Source: Okeania sp. SIO3B5 (GTDB lineage: Bacteria; Cyanobacteriota; Cyanobacteriia; Cyanobacteriales; Microcoleaceae). From it: a DNA stretch of 38,888 bases. This document shows, in pieces, positions 35,138 to 38,888 of this stretch (positions are counted from its first letter, which is position 1; each line of letters opens with the position of its first letter). Both the position numbers and the translations under genes were made by a program. The stretch lies in assembly GCF_010692555.1 (NCBI RefSeq), contig NZ_JAAHHG010000044.1, forward strand, positions 1 through 38,888, read 5' to 3'. Below the pieces are notes generated by a model. That model did no database searches. It was given only the letters and a program-made list of their open reading frames with translations, and had not been told where the DNA came from.

Positions 35138-38100
35138 ATGTTTACCAATTTTTTCATCAAAAAACCAGTATTTGCCTCGGTTTGTTCCCTGCTAATTATC
35201 CTGATTGGATTAGTAGGTTACACCCGTCTACCAGTGCAAGAATTTCCGACTATTGAACCTCCAGTGGTTAGCGTGCGAACCACCTACTCAGGAGCTAACC
35301 CAGAAGTAGTAGAAACAGAAGTAACAGAAATTCTCGAAGCAGAAATTAACGGTGTCGAAGGAGTAAAAACTTTGACCTCCAGCACCAGGGAAGGTTCAAG
35401 TTCCATAAATGTTGAATTTCAACTAGGTCGCGACTTAGAAGCAGCAGCTCAAGACGTTCGTAGTCGAGTTTCCCGTGCTATGAGAAGACTTCCCGATGAA
35501 GTTGATGCGCCAGTAGTTTCTAAACGAAGTAGCGATGATGAACGCATTATATGGCTTGCTTTAACTGGGGAAAAATACACCTCCTTAGAGTTAAGCAACT
35601 ACGCCGATAAATTCATCAAAAATGTCTTAGAAACTGTCAACGGAGTAGGTAGTATTTTTATCGGTGGCGAACGTCGCTACGCTATGCGACTATGGTTAGA
35701 CCCCCAAAAAATGGCTGCCCGAAATATTACCGCCTTAGATGTAGAAGAAGCACTCAGAGAACAAAACGTAGAAATTCCCAGTGGCAGAATAGAAGGAAAA
35801 TCGACCGAATACCCCATTCGTACTTTTGGTCGTCTGCAAACTACAGAAGAATATGAAAACCTAATCATTAGACGAAATGATGATAATTCCTTCACCAGAC
35901 TCAGAGAAATTGGTAGAGCAGAAATTGGAGCAGAAAGCGATCGCACCCTTGCCCGTTATAATGGTAAACCAGCAGTAGGTCTTGGTATCAGTAAACTATC
36001 CGGGGCAAATATCATAGAAGTTGCCAACGGCGTTAAAACCAGGATGGAAGAATTATCCAAAGACTTCCCAGAAGGAATGGAATATTACATCAGCGTTGAC
36101 TACTCAACATTTGTAGAAGCTGCTATCAAAGAAGTTTGGAAAAGCTTATTTTTAGCAATTTGTTTAGTTGTCCTAGTTATCTATGCGTTTCTGAGAGACT
36201 GGCGAGCAACTCTCATTCCCACCATCACCATTCCCGTTTCTCTCATTGGTGCCTTTGGGGTAATGTATTTCATGGGATTTTCCATCAATACCCTCACCTT
36301 ATTTGCCCTCACACTATCAACAGGTTTAGTAGTAGATGACACCATTGTTGTCTTAGAAAATATAGTTAGATATATTCAAGAAGAAGGTAAAACTCCCATG
36401 CAAGCAGCCATCTTAGGAGTGAGGGAAGTAGTATTTGCCGTCATTGCCACCACCGTTGTATTAATTGCCGTATTCTTACCAGTCGGATTTTCTGGAGGTT
36501 CTTCAGGGCAAATATTTAATGAATTTGCTCTAACTATTGCAGTCTCAGTAGTATTATCCACCTTCGTCGCTTTGACTTTAGCACCAACGTTATCAGGGCG
36601 AATATTAAAAAGACATAAACCAAAAGAACATAAAAATTTCCTTTCCCGCGTGGTTGCTATTCCCCTAGATTTATTTGATTATGCTCTAAGTCGCATCTCA
36701 GCAATGTACGATCGCTCATTGCGTCTGTTGATGAGAATGAAACCATTAATAATTTTAGGATTTGTCCTATCTTTCTGGGTAATCTTTTGGCTATTTCAAC
36801 AACTACCCCAAGGATTTTTGCCCACAGAAGACCGGGGACGGGTATTTGTATCTGTGTCTGCACCAGAAGGTGTAAGTCTTCAATATACTGATAACGTCAT
36901 GCGTCAAGTAGAAAATAAACTCTCTCAAATACCTGAAATGAGAGGTTATTTCAGTATTGTTGGATCTACTCGATCTACCCAAGCTAACCGAGCTTTTGCT
37001 TTCACCAATCTCAAACCATGGTCGCAACGCCAGAAACCAGAGGAAGCACAACAAGAAATTGTTAAACGGTTATTTGGAGCATTTGCTCCCATTACTGATG
37101 GACGAGTATTTCCCATTAACCCAGGTTCATTGCCTGGTAGAGGCCGCAGTCAACCAGTAGAATTTGTGTTGCAGGGAAATGATTTAGAAGAATTAGCGCG
37201 AGTATCTGAAGAATTTACCAGTGAAGCGCAACAGTTACCCCAGTTGAATAATATTGACACAGATTTGAAGATTAATAAACCAGAGATCTCGGTAGAAATT
37301 GACCGGGCCCAGGCATCTAATTTAGGGGTGTCGGTGGAGGATATTGCGCGAACATTGCAAATAATGATGGGAGGGGAAGATATTACTAACTTTACCCAAG
37401 GAAATCAACGTTATGATGTAATTGTGCGAGCTGAGGAACAGTTTCGTAATAGTTTACAAAATATTGATGATTTGTATGTGCGGACTGAGTCAGGAGTAAT
37501 GATACCTTTGAGTAATGTGGTGAAGGTAAATACGACAACCACTCCTCCTCAGATTAATCATTTTAATAGATTTCGTTCGGCAACTATTCAAGGAAGTCCT
37601 GCTCCAGGGGTGAGTCTGGGTGAGGCGTTACAAGCGTTAGATGATTTGGCAGACCGGATATTACCTGCTAGTATGCGAACTGATTTAAAAGGTGATTCAG
37701 CGCAGTTTCGAGATGCTGGTGAAGCGACAGCGTTTATTTTTGGCTTGGCAATGATCTTTATTTTCTTGACTTTGGCAGCTCAATTTGAGAGTTATATTGA
37801 CCCGGTGGTGATTTTGTTAGCAGTACCGTTATCTTTGTTGGGTGCTTTTGGAGCGTTGTGGTTAGCGCAGTTGGAGATTAATGTTTATAGTCGAATTGGG
37901 TTGATTATGTTGATTGGTTTGGCAACGAAAAACTCTATTTTGATTGTGGAGTTTGCTAATCAGTTGTTGGCAGATGGTATGTCTATTACTAAGGCGGCAG
38001 TTGAGGCATCCCGTTTGCGATTTCGTCCAATTTTAATGACGGCATTTTCTACCATTTTCGGGGTAATGCCATTAGCTTTTGCTTCTGGTGCAGGTGCTGC

Positions 38101-38380
38101 CAGTCGGATTTCAATTGGAATGTCGGTTATGGGTGGTATGTTAGTGTCTACAATTTTGAGTTTATATGTGGTGCCGATATTTTATGTAATGGCGAAAGGT
38201 TTACAGTCACGTTTATTTCATAAATCTGCTGAAGAGTTGGCAGGGGGTTATGAGATGGATGGTTTTTCTAATGGTAATGGCAATGGCAATAGTAATGGTT
38301 ATACTAACGGAAATGGTAATGGTAATGGTAATGGTAAGGCAAGTTATGTTAAGGATGGGGTGAAAGAAGTGAAAAAGTAA
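35138..38380 (+). CDS. RND multidrug efflux transporter (HAE1/AcrB-like)
   Basis: 1080 residues, full family length. An inner-membrane proton antiporter with twelve predicted helices and two large periplasmic loops: FFIKKPVFASVCSLLIILIG at the N-terminus, the proton relay D400-D401 in TGLVVDDTIVVLENI and K931 in GLATKNSILIVEF. It should work with a membrane-fusion protein and TolC-like channel; neither is adjacent, unlike most acrAB operons. The C-terminal ~45 residues include an Asn-Gly dipeptide run (about 1048-1072, NGNGNGNSNG) coded by AATGGT repeats, absent from usual members and probably a disordered cytoplasmic tail. ATG 35138 has no SD and directly follows TTTTGACTTGATAAA, the unit of the promoter-like array. 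Confidence 0.93.
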   Translation: MFTNFFIKKPVFASVCSLLIILIGLVGYTRLPVQEFPTIEPPVVSVRTTYSGANPEVVETEVTEILEAEINGVEGVKTLTSSTREGSSSINVEFQLGRDLEAAAQDVRSRVSRAMRRLPDEVDAPVVSKRSSDDERIIWLALTGEKYTSLELSNYADKFIKNVLETVNGVGSIFIGGERRYAMRLWLDPQKMAARNITALDVEEALREQNVEIPSGRIEGKSTEYPIRTFGRLQTTEEYENLIIRRNDDNSFTRLREIGRAEIGAESDRTLARYNGKPAVGLGISKLSGANIIEVANGVKTRMEELSKDFPEGMEYYISVDYSTFVEAAIKEVWKSLFLAICLVVLVIYAFLRDWRATLIPTITIPVSLIGAFGVMYFMGFSINTLTLFALTLSTGLVVDDTIVVLENIVRYIQEEGKTPMQAAILGVREVVFAVIATTVVLIAVFLPVGFSGGSSGQIFNEFALTIAVSVVLSTFVALTLAPTLSGRILKRHKPKEHKNFLSRVVAIPLDLFDYALSRISAMYDRSLRLLMRMKPLIILGFVLSFWVIFWLFQQLPQGFLPTEDRGRVFVSVSAPEGVSLQYTDNVMRQVENKLSQIPEMRGYFSIVGSTRSTQANRAFAFTNLKPWSQRQKPEEAQQEIVKRLFGAFAPITDGRVFPINPGSLPGRGRSQPVEFVLQGNDLEELARVSEEFTSEAQQLPQLNNIDTDLKINKPEISVEIDRAQASNLGVSVEDIARTLQIMMGGEDITNFTQGNQRYDVIVRAEEQFRNSLQNIDDLYVRTESGVMIPLSNVVKVNTTTTPPQINHFNRFRSATIQGSPAPGVSLGEALQALDDLADRILPASMRTDLKGDSAQFRDAGEATAFIFGLAMIFIFLTLAAQFESYIDPVVILLAVPLSLLGAFGALWLAQLEINVYSRIGLIMLIGLATKNSILIVEFANQLLADGMSITKAAVEASRLRFRPILMTAFSTIFGVMPLAFASGAGAASRISIGMSVMGGMLVSTILSLYVVPIFYVMAKGLQSRLFHKSAEELAGGYEMDGFSNGNGNGNSNGYTNGNGNGNGNGKASYVKDGVKEVKK

Positions 38381-38391
38381 TATAGCAGGTA

Positions 38392-38521
38392 ATATCGTGT
38401 CCGGTAGCATCGGAGCGTGTATAAAATCAAGGTGACACTCTTGAGAAAACCTTCTGCCTCCTGCCTCCAGCATAGCTGCCTTCGGACAACCATTGTCTAA
38501 TTATTCAACCGGACATGATAT
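38392..38521. mobile_element. MITE family A, copy 3
   Basis: ATATCGTGTCCGGTAGCATC and ACCGGACATGATAT ends. The interior is the inverse of copy 1 (14900-15028), including CCTCCAGCATAGCTGCC and the GAGCGTGTATA block. Confidence 0.85.
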
Positions 38522-38651
38522 AACAGGGAACAGTAAGAAAAACATTTCCCTGTCTTACGGTTTATCGTCCGCATAAGTTCTAAACAACTCGTTCTTTAGC
38601 TATAGTTGAAATTGGAAGCGATCGCTCTATTTACCGAAAAATTGGGTTTAA

Positions 38652-38680
38652 AGCCTCCCCTTTGAAGGGGACTTTTTATT
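38652..38680 (+). terminator. hairpin with T-run, possible terminator (repeat-borne)
   Basis: CCCCTTT-GA-AGGGG followed by ACTTTTTATTTT. It is part of a family C repeat fragment, so the terminator shape may be incidental, but it lies downstream of the RND gene in the right orientation. Confidence 0.4.
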
Positions 38681-38739
38681 TTATTTGTAAGTCAATTGAA
38701 CATATGCTATAGTATTATTAGTTGCCGGGGGGCACGCCT

Positions 38740-38888
38740 CCTCCGGAGGAGCTACGAATTGCGGAAACTCGTGCGCGGACGTGGAGGGAAGCGTTAGACT
38801 ACCGCCAAGGAAGCAGCACCCTGTGTTAGCGACAGCTATGCGAAGCAAAGCGTCAACCCGCCGAGGAGCTATGGCTCAGTAGGAATCC
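38740..38888 (+). pseudogene. tnpB: degenerate tnpB 3' end relic, cut by window edge
   Basis: GCGGACGTGGAGGGAAGCG to GCCGAGGAGC...CAGTAGGAATCC aligns with 29-120 at the left window edge. Relative to that copy it has an in-frame TAG (after AAGCGT) and a net 22-bp insertion (TTAGCGACAGCTATGCGAAG and neighbours), a small dispersed repeat that shifts the frame. The hairpin of the right end would follow beyond the window. Confidence 0.6.

Larger units (their letters stand above)
38381..38730. other. spacer after the RND gene
   Basis: MITE A copy 3 (38392-38521), HIP1 octamer at about 38619-38626 and a family C fragment with CCCCTTTGAAGGGG (38656-38669). No gene. Confidence 0.6.

Overview
The window looks like a piece of a filamentous, non-heterocystous cyanobacterial chromosome, plausibly a Trichodesmium/Okeania/Moorena-like member of the Oscillatoriales (genus is inference). 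The evidence is AT-rich DNA, several HIP1 octamers GCGATCGC (for example 8539-8546, 8669-8676, 12811-12818, 19832-19839), typically cyanobacterial families (GUN4-like, UPF0182, PAO-like Rieske oxygenase, Uma2, pentapeptide repeats, Ser/Thr kinase fused to an FGE domain), and very long gene-poor spacers full of heptamer-type tandem repeats (STRR) and MITE-like inverted-repeat elements. Both window ends carry the 3' end of a TnpB-type (IS200/IS605) element, so the window may be a contig bounded by a repeat. Layout: 1-156 tnpB tail and right-end hairpin; 146-523 secreted Cys-rich protein (-); 1446-1861 nested MITEs; 1902-5474 PAS-GAF-GGDEF diguanylate cyclase (+); 5861-6400 three 180-bp direct repeats leading into a UPF0182 membrane protein (+, 6400-9507); 9766-10250 a duplicated promoter region leading into a Ser/Thr kinase with C-terminal FGE-sulfatase domain (+, 10251-12305), whose last ~100 bp look like a diversity-generating retroelement (DGR) variable region; 12380-13290 direct repeats; 13589-13918 TPR fragment (+); 13915-14482 frameshifted Uma2 gene (-); 15096-15965 sugar ABC permease (+); 16312-17256 zinc-ribbon/GUN4 protein (-); 17427-18518 membrane-anchored lysozyme with an integrase-SAM-like N-terminus (-); 18883-19812 BtuF-like binding protein (-); 19934-20695 pentapeptide protein (+); 21724-22572 six-blade propeller, possibly a lectin (+); 23163-24296 two-domain retropepsin-like protease (-) with two truncated 5' copies upstream; 24489-25067 membrane-anchored hypothetical (-); 26732-28777 TPR-GT61 glycosyltransferase with a premature stop (-); 29233-30072 N-terminally truncated TauE-like permease (+); 30826-31632 SNase-like nuclease (-); 32681-34057 PAO-like Rieske oxygenase (-); 35138-38380 RND efflux pump (+); and a second tnpB relic at the end. 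Genes are mostly isolated single units without operon structure, and no multi-gene pathway is encoded here. What unites the region is its repeats. At least six genes have repeats running right up to, or within about 15 bp of, the start codon, usually without a Shine-Dalgarno sequence. Several coding ends (GUN4 tail, TauE start and stop, the GAF-domain insert, the small ORF at 1207) are made of repeat DNA. The RND pump is preceded by about ten repeat units, several of which spell a near-consensus sigma-70 promoter. The strongest candidate for something biologically special is the kinase-FGE gene as a target of a trans-acting DGR (no reverse transcriptase or template repeat is in the window), followed by the idea that repeats act as portable promoters/leaders.
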